14,417 nucleotides of DNA, from the NCBI GenBank assembly GCA_023429135.1, contig JAEYWD010000110.1, forward strand, positions 1-14,417. The letters run 5' to 3'. The stretch comes from Bacteroidota bacterium (GTDB taxonomy: Bacteria > Bacteroidota > Bacteroidia > Bacteroidales > JAAUTT01). How positions within the stretch are numbered: position 1 is the first letter of the stretch; each line of letters opens with the position of its first letter. Shown here one piece after another: positions 1 through 7,558 of the stretch. Both the position numbers and the translations under genes were made by a program. Under the pieces are notes generated by a model, which was given only the letters and a program-made list of their open reading frames with translations, did not search any database and was not told where the DNA came from.

Positions 1-48
1 GGTTCCAAGGGTATGATCTCAGCCCGAAATATTAAGGCACCCCCTTAG
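1..48 (-). promoter_or_regulatory. TPP riboswitch (THI element), 5' half, cut by window edge
   Basis: Read on the minus strand, positions 44-36 give GGGGGTGCC and positions 23-9 give GCTGAGATCATACCC, followed by TTGGAACC running to base 1. These are the hallmark conserved blocks of the thiamine pyrophosphate aptamer, in the right order. The GCC and GGC flanking the short variable segment (38-36 and 25-23) can form the P2 stem. The 3' half (the usual TGATC block and the P4/P5 arm) and the regulated gene lie beyond the left edge. In Bacteroidota this element usually precedes thiamine biosynthesis genes or thiamine/precursor transport genes; which one applies here cannot be seen. TPP binding normally lowers expression of the downstream gene. 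Confidence 0.88.
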
Positions 49-60
49 GATAATTTGATG

Positions 61-90
61 CAAATATAAAACGACTCCCTGAAAAAACAA
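61..90 (-). promoter_or_regulatory. Bacteroidota-type promoter for the TPP riboswitch transcript
   Basis: On the minus strand TATATTTG (68-61) matches the Bacteroidota -7 consensus TAnnTTTG exactly. A TTG (90-88) sits 19 bp upstream, the expected -33 spacing. Transcription would start near position 55, a few bases before the riboswitch aptamer. The -33 box overlaps the base of the trxA terminator hairpin, so terminator and promoter are packed together. Confidence 0.6.
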
Positions 91-114
91 TAGGTCTGAT
101 TCCTCAGACCTATT
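82..114 (-). terminator. Rho-independent terminator of the thioredoxin gene
   Basis: An 11-bp perfect stem (89-99 with 104-114, AATAGGTCTGA and its complement) closes a 4-nt loop. On the minus strand it is followed by G and then six T (87-82). It lies 54 bp after the trxA stop codon and separates trxA from the thiamine riboswitch transcript. On the plus strand the stem is followed only by a weak T-rich stretch. Confidence 0.8.
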
Positions 115-168
115 ATTTTAAGACAAAAATATCTTAATTGCCAGATATTACTCCTTTAGAAATTAGTA

Positions 169-525
169 TTATTCAACCTGTAAAACTTCTTTGAATGCTT
201 TTCTGAAAGTTTCTTTAGGAAGTGCTCCCATCGCCATCTGAGGTTGTCCTGAAACAGGAACAAATAAAAGCGAAGGTATACTTTGAATCCCAAACATACC
301 GGCAAGTTCCCTCTCCGACTCAGTATCAATTTTATAAATATTGAGTTTGCCATCGTATTCGTTTGCCAGTTCTTCCAAAACAGGAGCTACCATTTTGCAG
401 GGTCCACACCAGTCGGCATAAAAATCAATTATACAAGGTTTATCACCCTCAAATTTCCACTCTTTATTTGCTTCATAATTAAAAACCTTGTTCTTAAAGG
501 TCTCTTGCGTTAAATGTTCAACCAT
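169..525 (-). CDS. trxA: thioredoxin
   Basis: This 118-aa protein is a single thioredoxin-fold domain, a small disulfide reductase that keeps cytoplasmic protein thiols reduced and supplies electrons to enzymes such as ribonucleotide reductase. The active-site motif WCGPC is at residues 39-43 (redox cysteines 40 and 43), preceded by the typical DFYADWCGPC strand. The cis-proline of SIPS is at residue 84. There is no signal peptide or membrane segment, so a cytoplasmic location is expected; an extra cysteine is at residue 31. The ATG start follows an A/T-rich leader without a Shine-Dalgarno sequence, normal for Bacteroidota. The gene appears monocistronic, with its own terminator downstream and a divergent gene upstream. 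Length is slightly above the ~105-110 aa typical of TrxA because of an N-terminal extension. Confidence 0.95.
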   Translation of the reverse strand: MVEHLTQETFKNKVFNYEANKEWKFEGDKPCIIDFYADWCGPCKMVAPVLEELANEYDGKLNIYKIDTESERELAGMFGIQSIPSLLFVPVSGQPQMAMGALPKETFRKAFKEVLQVE

Positions 526-546
526 AATATATTATTTTATTTCATA

Positions 547-576
547 TTTACGTATTCAGATATTTACATACATCAA
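547..576 (-). promoter_or_regulatory. Candidate trxA promoter
   Basis: On the minus strand TTG (576-574) is followed after 19 bp by TACGTAAA (554-547), which keeps only the TAnnT part of the -7 consensus TAnnTTTG. The position would give a leader of about 15-20 nt before the trxA ATG. The spacing is right but the -7 match is partial. Confidence 0.3.
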
Positions 577-680
577 AAGTCGTGCCTAAAAAAAAGCTTC
601 TTTTTCAAATCGTTAAACAAGTAAACCACAGGTTTGTTATTACACACATTCAAAATCTAATGTTAAAAGCTAAATAATAG

Positions 681-688
681 TATTTTTG
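681..688 (+). promoter_or_regulatory. Candidate -7 promoter element for the CCA-transferase gene
   Basis: TATTTTTG matches the Bacteroidota -7 consensus TAnnTTTG exactly and lies 27 bp before the ATG at 716. No clear TTG is found at the expected -33 spacing, so the element rests on the -7 box alone. Confidence 0.42.
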
Positions 689-715
689 TGCCTTGGGTAA
701 AGCTTCAGAAAAAAT

Positions 716-2122
716 ATGCAAAATTGTCTTCAACATCCTGTTTTTAAAATTATCACCGAAATTGCTATCCAAAATAACCTTGAAGTTTATGTAATTGGAG
801 GCTTTGTCCGGGATGCCCTTTTGAAGCGGCCTTCGAAAGATATTGATATTGTTGTTATTGGCAATGGTATAAATTTGGCCAAAACAGTAGCTGAAAAAAT
901 TGGAAAGGATACCCAGGTTACCGTTTTCAAGAACTTCGGAACGGCCATGCTGAAACACCGCGATTACGAAATTGAATTTGTGGGCGCCCGGAAGGAGTCG
1001 TACCGACGGGATTCACGAAAACCAATTGTTGAAAACGGAACTTTGCAGGATGATCAGGAACGCCGCGACTTTACAATTAATGCGCTGGCAATTAGCCTGG
1101 GACAGGACTATGGGAAGCTGCTGGACCCTTTTGGCGGACTTAATGACCTGGAATGTAAAACAATACGTACCCCGTTGGAACCCGACAAAACTTTCTCGGA
1201 CGATCCTTTGCGAATGATGCGAGGCATAAGGTTTGCCAGTCAGCTCGGATTTAAAATCGAGGAAGAAATCTTTGAATCTATCAAAAGAAATAAAGACCGG
1301 ATAAGTATTATTTCTCGGGAAAGAATTATCGACGAAATCAATAAAATCATTCTATCACCAGTGCCATCAGTGGGGTTTAAATTGTTGGATCAAAGCGGAT
1401 TGCTCGAAATTATTTTCCCGGAGTTAACGAATCTCAAGGGCGTTGAAATTGTAAATCAAAAAGCGCATAAGGACAACTTTTTACACAGCCTGAAAGTTCT
1501 CGACAACATTGCTAAAAAAACCAATAACCTTTGGCTCAGGTGGGCTGCTTTGCTGCACGATATAGCAAAACCTCAAACAAAAAAATTCGTTCCCCAACAG
1601 GGATGGACCTTTCACGGACACGAATTTTTAGGGTCGAAAATGGTTCCAGACATTTTTCGTTCGCTTAAGTTACCGCTCAACGAGAAGATGAAATATGTGC
1701 AGAAACTCGTTTTACTGCACCTCAGGCCAATCGTGCTTTCGCAGGAAGAAGTTACCGACTCGGCAGTACGCCGTTTGCTGTTTGATGCGGGAGATGACAT
1801 TGACGACCTGATGATACTGTGCGATGCAGACATAACATCGGGCAACTCCGAAAAAGTTAAACGATATCTTCAGAATTTCGAACTGGTGCGCCAAAAACTC
1901 AAAGAAATAGAAGAAAAAGATGCGATCCGGAATTTTCAACCACCCATATCAGGCGATGACATAATGGCAATTTTTGGTTTAAGACCTGGCAGAGAGATCG
2001 GCATACTTAAAAATACGCTGAAAGATGCCATTCTGGATGGAATAATTCCCAATGAATACCAGCCAGCCTACAATCTTTTGATTGAAAAAGGAAAGGAACT
2101 GGGATTAAAAGCTGTGAAATAA
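716..2122 (+). CDS. cca: CCA tRNA nucleotidyltransferase with HD domain
   Basis: This 468-aa protein belongs to the class II tRNA nucleotidyltransferase / poly(A) polymerase family, which adds or repairs the CCA 3' end of tRNAs. The head domain carries GGFVRD (28-33), the metal-binding DID (42-44) in KDIDIVV, and RRDFTINAL (116-124). The DDPLRMMRGIRFA motif (162-174) marks the nucleotide-selection region. A C-terminal HD domain (about 255-375) shows a full metal-ligand set: His257, the HD pair 281-282, His300/His302, His335 and Asp370/Asp372. HD domains in this family have phosphohydrolase activity in some bacteria, possibly acting on 2',3'-cyclic phosphate ends. The protein is cytoplasmic. 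It could be a poly(A) polymerase paralogue, but Bacteroidota usually have a single member that acts as the CCA enzyme. The stop codon lies 4 bp from that of the convergent helicase gene. Confidence 0.9.
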   Translation: MQNCLQHPVFKIITEIAIQNNLEVYVIGGFVRDALLKRPSKDIDIVVIGNGINLAKTVAEKIGKDTQVTVFKNFGTAMLKHRDYEIEFVGARKESYRRDSRKPIVENGTLQDDQERRDFTINALAISLGQDYGKLLDPFGGLNDLECKTIRTPLEPDKTFSDDPLRMMRGIRFASQLGFKIEEEIFESIKRNKDRISIISRERIIDEINKIILSPVPSVGFKLLDQSGLLEIIFPELTNLKGVEIVNQKAHKDNFLHSLKVLDNIAKKTNNLWLRWAALLHDIAKPQTKKFVPQQGWTFHGHEFLGSKMVPDIFRSLKLPLNEKMKYVQKLVLLHLRPIVLSQEEVTDSAVRRLLFDAGDDIDDLMILCDADITSGNSEKVKRYLQNFELVRQKLKEIEEKDAIRNFQPPISGDDIMAIFGLRPGREIGILKNTLKDAILDGIIPNEYQPAYNLLIEKGKELGLKAVK

Positions 2123-2126
2123 CAGG

Positions 2127-5075
2127 CTAATCAAACAAATCCATAATTTCTTCTCTCGAAATCTGCTGGAAAGGATTGTTGCTATTGATAAACAGGTCGG
2201 CCAATTCTGATTTACGTTCCTGTAAACGTACTATTTTCTCTTCAACAGTTTCCACTGAAATATACCTGTAAACAAACACATTCTGAGTTTGACCTATGCG
2301 GTGTGAACGGCTTATTGCCTGCATCTCGGCGGCTGGATTCCACCATGGATCGAGAATAAAAACATAGTCGGCAGCAGTGAGATTAAGTCCTACCCCACCA
2401 GCTTTAAGCGAAATAAGAAAAAAACGGTTCTCCGGATCGTCCTGAAACTGCTTGATAACCTCTTCCCTGTTTCGGGTCTCGCCAATCAGCATGGAGTATT
2501 TACGTTGATTATTGTCGAAATATTTCTTAAATAAATCGAGATGTTTTACAAATGAGGAGAATATTAAAACTTTATGATCTTCGGCAATCATATTCTCAAT
2601 ATTACTGATCACTTCTTCAAATTTACCCGAATCCGCAGAGTAGTCAGGATCGACCATAAAAGGATGGTTTGCAATCTGACGCAGCCGTGTAAGAGCCTGT
2701 AAAACCAAAAGTGCCGATTTTTCAACTCCAACATTAGAAATACTGTCGAGAATTTCGTTACGGGCTTTCGATTTTTCCTCCTCGTAATAAGCTTTCTGAC
2801 TTTCTGTCATATTGCAATAGCGAATCTGTTCAGTAAGATCTGGCAAATCGGAAGCAACTTCGCCTTTGGTCCTTCGGAGAATAAACGGACGGATAAGTTG
2901 TTGCAGATGAAGTTGACGTTCTATATCCGATTCCTTTTCAATGGGAGTGATGAAATTATGGCGGAAAAACGATAATTCTCCCAATAAGCCCGGATTAACA
3001 AAATGCATTTGCGACCAAAGATCGGAAAGCGAGTTCTCGATAGGGGTTCCTGTTAAAACCAGCCGGTGTTTCGATTTTAAATCGGTTACCGCTTGAAAAA
3101 CTTTAGAGTCGGGATTTTTGATAATCTGACTTTCGTCGAGTACGACATAGAAAAACTCATACTTTTTGAGCCAGTCTATTTCGTTACGAACCACACCATA
3201 TGTGGTTAAAATAATATCGTATTTGCCAAAACCGGTAAAATCGGTTTCGCGATTACCACCAATATGCTTCAGCAGTTTAAGTCCAGGAGCAAATTTCACA
3301 ATTTCGTTGGCCCAGTTATGAACCAGCGACGAGGGCAGAACGATAAGCGATGCGGGGATTGAAGTACCGGGATTGTCGAACAAGCTGGACTGAACCGGCA
3401 ATTGGATTTCATTACCCTCCTGACTGAAAGCCTTTTTCTCCTCCTCGCGGGCTTTGGCAAGAATAGTAAGGGTTTGGAGTGTTTTACCCAAGCCCATGTC
3501 ATCAGCCAGACATCCTCCCAGATTAGTACGGTAAAGAAGGTACATCCAGTAATATCCCTCCTTCTGGTAAGGCCTCAACTCAGCTTTTATCTCAGCAGGG
3601 AGCCTCTCTTCCTTATATTTCTCCGAACGCATAAGCTCATAAAAAGCACCTGACGAATCTTCAATTCCAGCTTCTGGAATTGTCCTTTCAAGCAGTTTGA
3701 AGTGAAGTTTGCTAATGGAGATGACTTCTTCACCTTTTTTCGAAAAAAGCATCAGATCGGTATATTTTGAAAACCATTCCTTTGGAAGAATCATAACCTC
3801 CCCATTAGGCAATTTGTACTCGCGGTTATTATTTAAAATATGGTTCCGGAATTTTATAAAGGGGATCTGATGACCACCAAGAAGTACAATAGCCTGAATA
3901 TCAAACCAGTCTCCCCTTACATGAACTTTTGTTTCAATACTTATAGGATTCAGGAAATACTTTGTCTCAAAGAAATTCTGCTGAATCCGGATTTTCTTTT
4001 GCTCTAAAAGTGGAGTGTTAATATTAAGCCAGTTCACCAGCTCTTGCATCTCTTCATCCTTAGTTAGCTGGGCCTCCGAAGGTAAACTATAAAAACCGCC
4101 ATGATTCATTTGAAGGCCCTTTTCATTTAAGAAATCTGCTATTTCCTTCTCCTTTTCCAGTTTACGGTAGATCTTAAATAACCTGTACTCATTATTTTGG
4201 TTATGCAGTACCACATAAATTTTTTCCTGATCCTGTTGGCTCACAAAAACATTCCTGCCGTAATCAAATCTAAGAGCAAGCACCGGATGATAGGCAAGGT
4301 CTCCTTCGAGAGAAAGTATAATTGCAGGTTCCGGTTTTTCCTCAACAATATCAAATCCGGTATTTTTAATCCTGAATTTTTTAATTGCATTAATAATGAA
4401 CTTCTCAAAATATTCCTTTTCACGTTGAGGAGGAATATTAATATACTCGCTTTTAAAGAACGGGCTTAATTTTTTCCCATCAATATCATTAAATACCAGT
4501 AATTTATTTTTGATAACCAGCCGGCAGGGATCGTTTGTCAGAACTATTGCCGAGGTATTGGTAAGGTTCATTTCCTGGTTTTTATGACTTATGGTGAGGA
4601 AATATTTTATACCATCCTTACTGCGATTGAAGTTGAAAACAGCTTCAGCCGATTGCGGTTCAATTTTAATCCGGTCGGTAAGATATATCTGTTTTGGAGA
4701 GTCCTTGTAAAAAAGAGGAATATTACCTTGAATGATAAAGTCGAGACATCGAACAATCCTTTTTTCAATATATGGACGGATTTGCTTCTGAAAAAGTTCG
4801 TCGCTTATTCCATTTAAGAAATCCTGAACAGTAACACGCTTTTTTGAGAATACACGAACTAACTCATTGTCGTTATATTCATCGAGTGTTTTAACAATTT
4901 TCTTTTCGATATCGGAGAAGCGGTCGGGTTGTAAACGAAGATCGGTCGTTGTAATCCTTTCGGTAATAGAATAATATTCATCGGCCGGTTTTCCTTCTAT
5001 AACATAAGGTACCAGTACAAATCCCAACACACGGTGTTCGGCCAGAGCGATTATAAAATTCTTTTCCACAAACAA
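2127..5075 (-). CDS. SNF2-family DEAD/DEAH-box helicase
   Basis: This 982-aa protein has a C-terminal Swi2/Snf2 ATPase engine and a ~490-residue N-terminal region I cannot assign. Visible motifs: RPYQKEGYYW (501-510, Q-like motif I entry), Walker A DMGLGKT (526-532), motif II DESQ (647-650), motif III LTGTP (674-678), the LRRTK block (733-737), and in the second lobe SLKAGGVGLNLT (889-900), DPWWNPAAE (909-917) and SHRIGQ (924-929). The ending, RLQERKSELADLF, is typical of bacterial SNF2 proteins. Such proteins are ATP-driven dsDNA translocases that remodel protein-DNA or polymerase-DNA complexes. No SWIM zinc finger (CxC...CxH) is visible in the N-terminal part. The start is TTG at 5075 (GTG two codons later is an alternative); no in-frame ATG occurs until codon 169, which would delete conserved-looking sequence. 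Apparently monocistronic. Confidence 0.9.
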   Translation of the reverse strand: MFVEKNFIIALAEHRVLGFVLVPYVIEGKPADEYYSITERITTTDLRLQPDRFSDIEKKIVKTLDEYNDNELVRVFSKKRVTVQDFLNGISDELFQKQIRPYIEKRIVRCLDFIIQGNIPLFYKDSPKQIYLTDRIKIEPQSAEAVFNFNRSKDGIKYFLTISHKNQEMNLTNTSAIVLTNDPCRLVIKNKLLVFNDIDGKKLSPFFKSEYINIPPQREKEYFEKFIINAIKKFRIKNTGFDIVEEKPEPAIILSLEGDLAYHPVLALRFDYGRNVFVSQQDQEKIYVVLHNQNNEYRLFKIYRKLEKEKEIADFLNEKGLQMNHGGFYSLPSEAQLTKDEEMQELVNWLNINTPLLEQKKIRIQQNFFETKYFLNPISIETKVHVRGDWFDIQAIVLLGGHQIPFIKFRNHILNNNREYKLPNGEVMILPKEWFSKYTDLMLFSKKGEEVISISKLHFKLLERTIPEAGIEDSSGAFYELMRSEKYKEERLPAEIKAELRPYQKEGYYWMYLLYRTNLGGCLADDMGLGKTLQTLTILAKAREEEKKAFSQEGNEIQLPVQSSLFDNPGTSIPASLIVLPSSLVHNWANEIVKFAPGLKLLKHIGGNRETDFTGFGKYDIILTTYGVVRNEIDWLKKYEFFYVVLDESQIIKNPDSKVFQAVTDLKSKHRLVLTGTPIENSLSDLWSQMHFVNPGLLGELSFFRHNFITPIEKESDIERQLHLQQLIRPFILRRTKGEVASDLPDLTEQIRYCNMTESQKAYYEEEKSKARNEILDSISNVGVEKSALLVLQALTRLRQIANHPFMVDPDYSADSGKFEEVISNIENMIAEDHKVLIFSSFVKHLDLFKKYFDNNQRKYSMLIGETRNREEVIKQFQDDPENRFFLISLKAGGVGLNLTAADYVFILDPWWNPAAEMQAISRSHRIGQTQNVFVYRYISVETVEEKIVRLQERKSELADLFINSNNPFQQISREEIMDLFD

Positions 5076-5198
5076 AAATTGTAAAGTTAGGAAAAGAATT
5101 ATGAGTTTAGGTTGGATAGCCTCTCATTTTTTTACCAACAGTACTAAACATAATACTTATAGAAATATGTACTGGAAAATCTCGGAATGATAACCTTT

Positions 5199-5215
5199 TT
5201 TATCAAAATGATAAA
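5199..5215. repeat. Inverted repeat in the helicase/PepSY divergent region
   Basis: TTTATCA (5199-5205) and TGATAAA (5209-5215) form a perfect 7-bp dyad around AAA. It lies between two divergent genes and could be an operator for either. The sequence is A+T-rich, so chance occurrence is quite possible. Confidence 0.35.
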
Positions 5216-5234
5216 TTCTTAAGTAGTACCAAGT

Positions 5235-5250
5235 TTTCAACAAGTTGAAA
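5235..5250. repeat. Second inverted repeat in the helicase/PepSY divergent region
   Basis: TTTCAAC (5235-5241) and GTTGAAA (5244-5250) form a perfect 7-bp dyad around AA, 20 bp after the first dyad and 82 bp before the ATG of the PepSY-like gene. The two-base spacer is too short for an RNA hairpin at full length, so a protein-binding site is the more natural reading. The remainder of 5076-5331 shows no gene and no clear consensus promoter. Confidence 0.4.
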
Positions 5251-5331
5251 TTCAGTACAATAAAAGAAATAAAAAATCTGGCATTACTCTTGAATTATAG
5301 TATACCGTGTTAAACCTTAAACCAAAAGATT

Positions 5332-5646
5332 ATGAAAAAGATTATCATTATGGCCGCAGCCCTTTTTTCGTTAGGTTATATTGCTGTTGCCGAAGTTAGC
5401 AGAAATGAAAACAATAACTCAGGAATTGTATCGGTTTATCAATCGGATAAAGTAAAGATATCAGTTGAAGAACTTCCTCAAGCTGTTAAAGATACGCTTG
5501 CCCTTAGTTATAAAGAATGGAAAGTTGGTGATATTTACAAAGTAAGTGGCACCAATGAATATTACAGCATCGAGTTAAAAAAGGACAGTGAAACAAAAAC
5601 TGTAAACCTTGATAAAGACGGCAAAGAAGCCAAGATTGAAGCCTAG
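5332..5646 (+). CDS. Small exported PepSY-like domain protein
   Basis: This 104-aa protein begins with a Sec signal peptide (MKKIIIMAAALFSLGYIAVA, cleavage probably around residue 20). The mature part has the pattern of PepSY-like (formerly DUF2874-type) periplasmic proteins common in Bacteroidota: ELPQAVKDTL (helix, 47-56), YKEWKVGDIYKV, then YYSIELKKDSETKTVNLDKDGKEAKIE, a beta-hairpin ending in a DKDGK turn. The molecular role of this family is poorly defined; PepSY domains are thought to bind or inhibit exported enzymes, or to sense envelope conditions. It stands alone: divergent from the helicase and closed by a strong terminator 34 bp after its stop. The ATG at 5332 is preceded by an A-rich leader. 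Confidence 0.8.
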   Translation: MKKIIIMAAALFSLGYIAVAEVSRNENNNSGIVSVYQSDKVKISVEELPQAVKDTLALSYKEWKVGDIYKVSGTNEYYSIELKKDSETKTVNLDKDGKEAKIEA

Positions 5647-5679
5647 AAACCCAAAACACCCAAATAACCCTAAACTGAG

Positions 5680-5705
5680 AACGCCGGATTTATCCGGCGT
5701 TTTTT
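5680..5705 (+). terminator. Strong rho-independent terminator of the PepSY-like gene
   Basis: A 10-bp perfect stem (AACGCCGGAT at 5680-5689 with ATCCGGCGTT at 5692-5701) with a GC-rich core is followed by a run of six T (5700-5705). It isolates the small gene from the kinase gene downstream. Confidence 0.93.
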
Positions 5706-5757
5706 ATTTGCATTTTAATGTAATTGTTACCAATTTTACATAACCCTTATTCTCAAA

Positions 5758-5788
5758 TTGCGTATTAAACAGCGCATACAAGTATTTG
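5758..5788 (+). promoter_or_regulatory. Candidate promoter of the CHASE4 histidine kinase
   Basis: TTG (5758-5760) is followed after 20 bp by AGTATTTG (5781-5788), which matches the TTTG half of the -7 consensus but not its TA. It sits 13 bp before the ATG at 5802, giving a very short leader. A new promoter is expected here because of the strong terminator just upstream. Confidence 0.3.
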
Positions 5789-5801
5789 TGAGGGTGATTT
5801 G

Positions 5802-7469
5802 ATGCAGAAGAAAAACATTAAACAAATTTTACTTTTATCGTTTTTAATAGTATTATCAATACTATGCCTTATGCTTGTTTTTGCCTTAATAGTTCGCAAT
5901 AAAGAAAGCGAAATATTCAGAGATATCAGCAAAAATCAGCTTGAAAGGTCCATAAATCTATATATCACCTCTAAAGAAAGCAATTTACGAAACACTCTTC
6001 ACGACTACACTTACTGGGACGAAACCGTTGATTTTGTAAAAACAAAAAATCCTGAATGGGCAGAGGCTAATCTTGAGGGCTCTCTCAGCTCTTTTAAATT
6101 TCATGCCATTTATATCTTTAATACTGGCTATCAGGAAATATATAAGATAAACAACAAAGAATATCCGAAACTCAAAAATATTACCTTAAATCCTGAGATC
6201 TTTAAAATACTGCATAAAAACAGATATATACAATACTTTCAATATACCGACTCTCTGCTAGTTGAATTTTTAGGTAGTACTATCCACCCAACTAACGACC
6301 CCAATAAATTAACCGAGCCTGCAGGATACATGTTTTATGCCAGAGTATGGAACAGGGAATTTCTAAAGGAATTGGCTGAGGTCACATCCACTAAGCTCAA
6401 AGTATTAAAAAATCTTCCCCAAAATTCAATTAAAGAAAGAAGCTGGGAATTAATCGTTTATCACCCTTTAAATACCTTTGATGACAAACCCGAAGCTTAT
6501 ATTCTTTTCAATAAAACTTTAGAAGGATATTCTCTTTTTACAAAATTTTTCAAATATTTTATTACCATAATGCTGTTATTTAGTATTTTAATAATAATAA
6601 CCTTATCATACACTGCAAATAAATTTATCTACAAGCCTCTGGTGATCATAGGAGAATCTCTGAAGAGTAACAGCATTTCAAAAACAGAGGAATTAAAACC
6701 TTATACACAGGAGTTCAGGGAAATTGGAAATTTGATTACTCAATTCCTTCAACAAAAAGAAGAACTTGAAATTGCTAAAGAAAGGGCCGAAGAATCCGAT
6801 AGACTCAAATCGGCCTTTTTAGCGAATATGTCGCACGAAATTCGTTCTCCGCTTAACGGAATCATCGGTTTCAGTGAGTTGCTGAAAGAACGTCAAAGTG
6901 ATGAGAAAATTCATAGGTATGCCTCTTATATCAGTGGTCGAAGCCAGGATTTACTAAGAATTATTAATGACATACTGGACTTTTCGCGTATTGAGGCTCA
7001 GCAACTCGAGATACAGTATACCACCATCAGCATCCATCCTTTTTTCGAGGACCTGGAAAATGCTTACTCTCTTAATAACGAAAACATCGAAACCAAAACA
7101 AAAGTAATCTTTCACAAAGGCGAAAATCTCTCTATTTATGTTGACGAATTCAGATTAAAACAGGTTTTTATCAATTTAATCGACAATGCCTTAAAATTTA
7201 CCGAAGAAGGTACCGTAGAAGTGGGCTACCGAATTGCGGAAAAGACTATGGAGTTTTACGTAAAAGATACTGGTATTGGTATTCCCAAAGATAAACTTAA
7301 CATTATTTTTGACCGATTCCGTCAGATTAACGACTCAGCCAGCCGACAGGGTGGAAATGGATTAGGATTGGCAATTTGCAAAGGGATAATCGACCTTATG
7401 AATGGAAAAATTTGGGTGAAATCCAACGAAAATGAGGGCTCAACATTTTATTTTTCAATTCCACTATAA
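5802..7469 (+). CDS. CHASE4-type membrane sensor histidine kinase
   Basis: This 555-aa protein is a classical two-component sensor. TM1 spans about 7-31. The periplasmic region (about 32-248) begins with HDYTYWDETVDFV (67-79), NPEW and AEANL, the signature of the CHASE4 sensor domain. TM2 is about 249-271. A coiled linker leads to the HisKA domain with the phosphoacceptor His345 in NMSHEIRSPLNG. The HATPase_c domain has N box DNALKF (461-466), G1 DTGIGIP (489-495), F box FDRFRQ (503-508) and G2 GGNGLGLAI (517-525). No PAS or receiver domain is present and no response regulator lies next to it, so the partner is unknown. The start is ATG at 5802; an in-frame TTG one codon earlier is less likely. 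The H-box has RSP instead of the more common RTP. Confidence 0.92.
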   Translation: MQKKNIKQILLLSFLIVLSILCLMLVFALIVRNKESEIFRDISKNQLERSINLYITSKESNLRNTLHDYTYWDETVDFVKTKNPEWAEANLEGSLSSFKFHAIYIFNTGYQEIYKINNKEYPKLKNITLNPEIFKILHKNRYIQYFQYTDSLLVEFLGSTIHPTNDPNKLTEPAGYMFYARVWNREFLKELAEVTSTKLKVLKNLPQNSIKERSWELIVYHPLNTFDDKPEAYILFNKTLEGYSLFTKFFKYFITIMLLFSILIIITLSYTANKFIYKPLVIIGESLKSNSISKTEELKPYTQEFREIGNLITQFLQQKEELEIAKERAEESDRLKSAFLANMSHEIRSPLNGIIGFSELLKERQSDEKIHRYASYISGRSQDLLRIINDILDFSRIEAQQLEIQYTTISIHPFFEDLENAYSLNNENIETKTKVIFHKGENLSIYVDEFRLKQVFINLIDNALKFTEEGTVEVGYRIAEKTMEFYVKDTGIGIPKDKLNIIFDRFRQINDSASRQGGNGLGLAICKGIIDLMNGKIWVKSNENEGSTFYFSIPL

Positions 7470-7504
7470 TACGCAACCTTAAACAAATTTATTCATCTAT
7501 AAGG

Positions 7505-7521
7505 AAAACTGATTCAGTTTT
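7505..7521. repeat. Inverted repeat between the kinase and the first lipoprotein
   Basis: AAAACTGA (7505-7512) and TCAGTTTT (7514-7521) are perfect complements around one T. As RNA this gives a 6-bp stem with a 5-nt loop ending in four T, 36 bp after the kinase stop. It could be a weak terminator for the kinase or an operator for the lipoprotein genes; the stem is too A+T-rich to decide. Confidence 0.35.
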
Positions 7522-7558
7522 AAATCAACATTCTAGCTGAACCTTAATTCCTAAAACG

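Noticed and set aside
3..35. Plus-strand peptide FQGYDLSPKY ending in TAA, as the tail of an upstream gene
   Set aside because: The same bases on the minus strand form the conserved blocks of a TPP riboswitch, which explains the sequence much better.
650..958. Minus-strand reading frame of 102 codons over the start of the CCA-transferase gene
   Set aside because: It overlaps a strongly supported gene and its translation shows no family character.
3402..3653. Plus-strand reading frame inside the helicase gene
   Set aside because: It is antisense to the conserved Walker A region of the SNF2 protein and has no protein-like features.
5799..5801. TTG as start of the CHASE4 kinase
   Set aside because: An ATG follows immediately at 5802 and gives a normal signal-anchor N-terminus.
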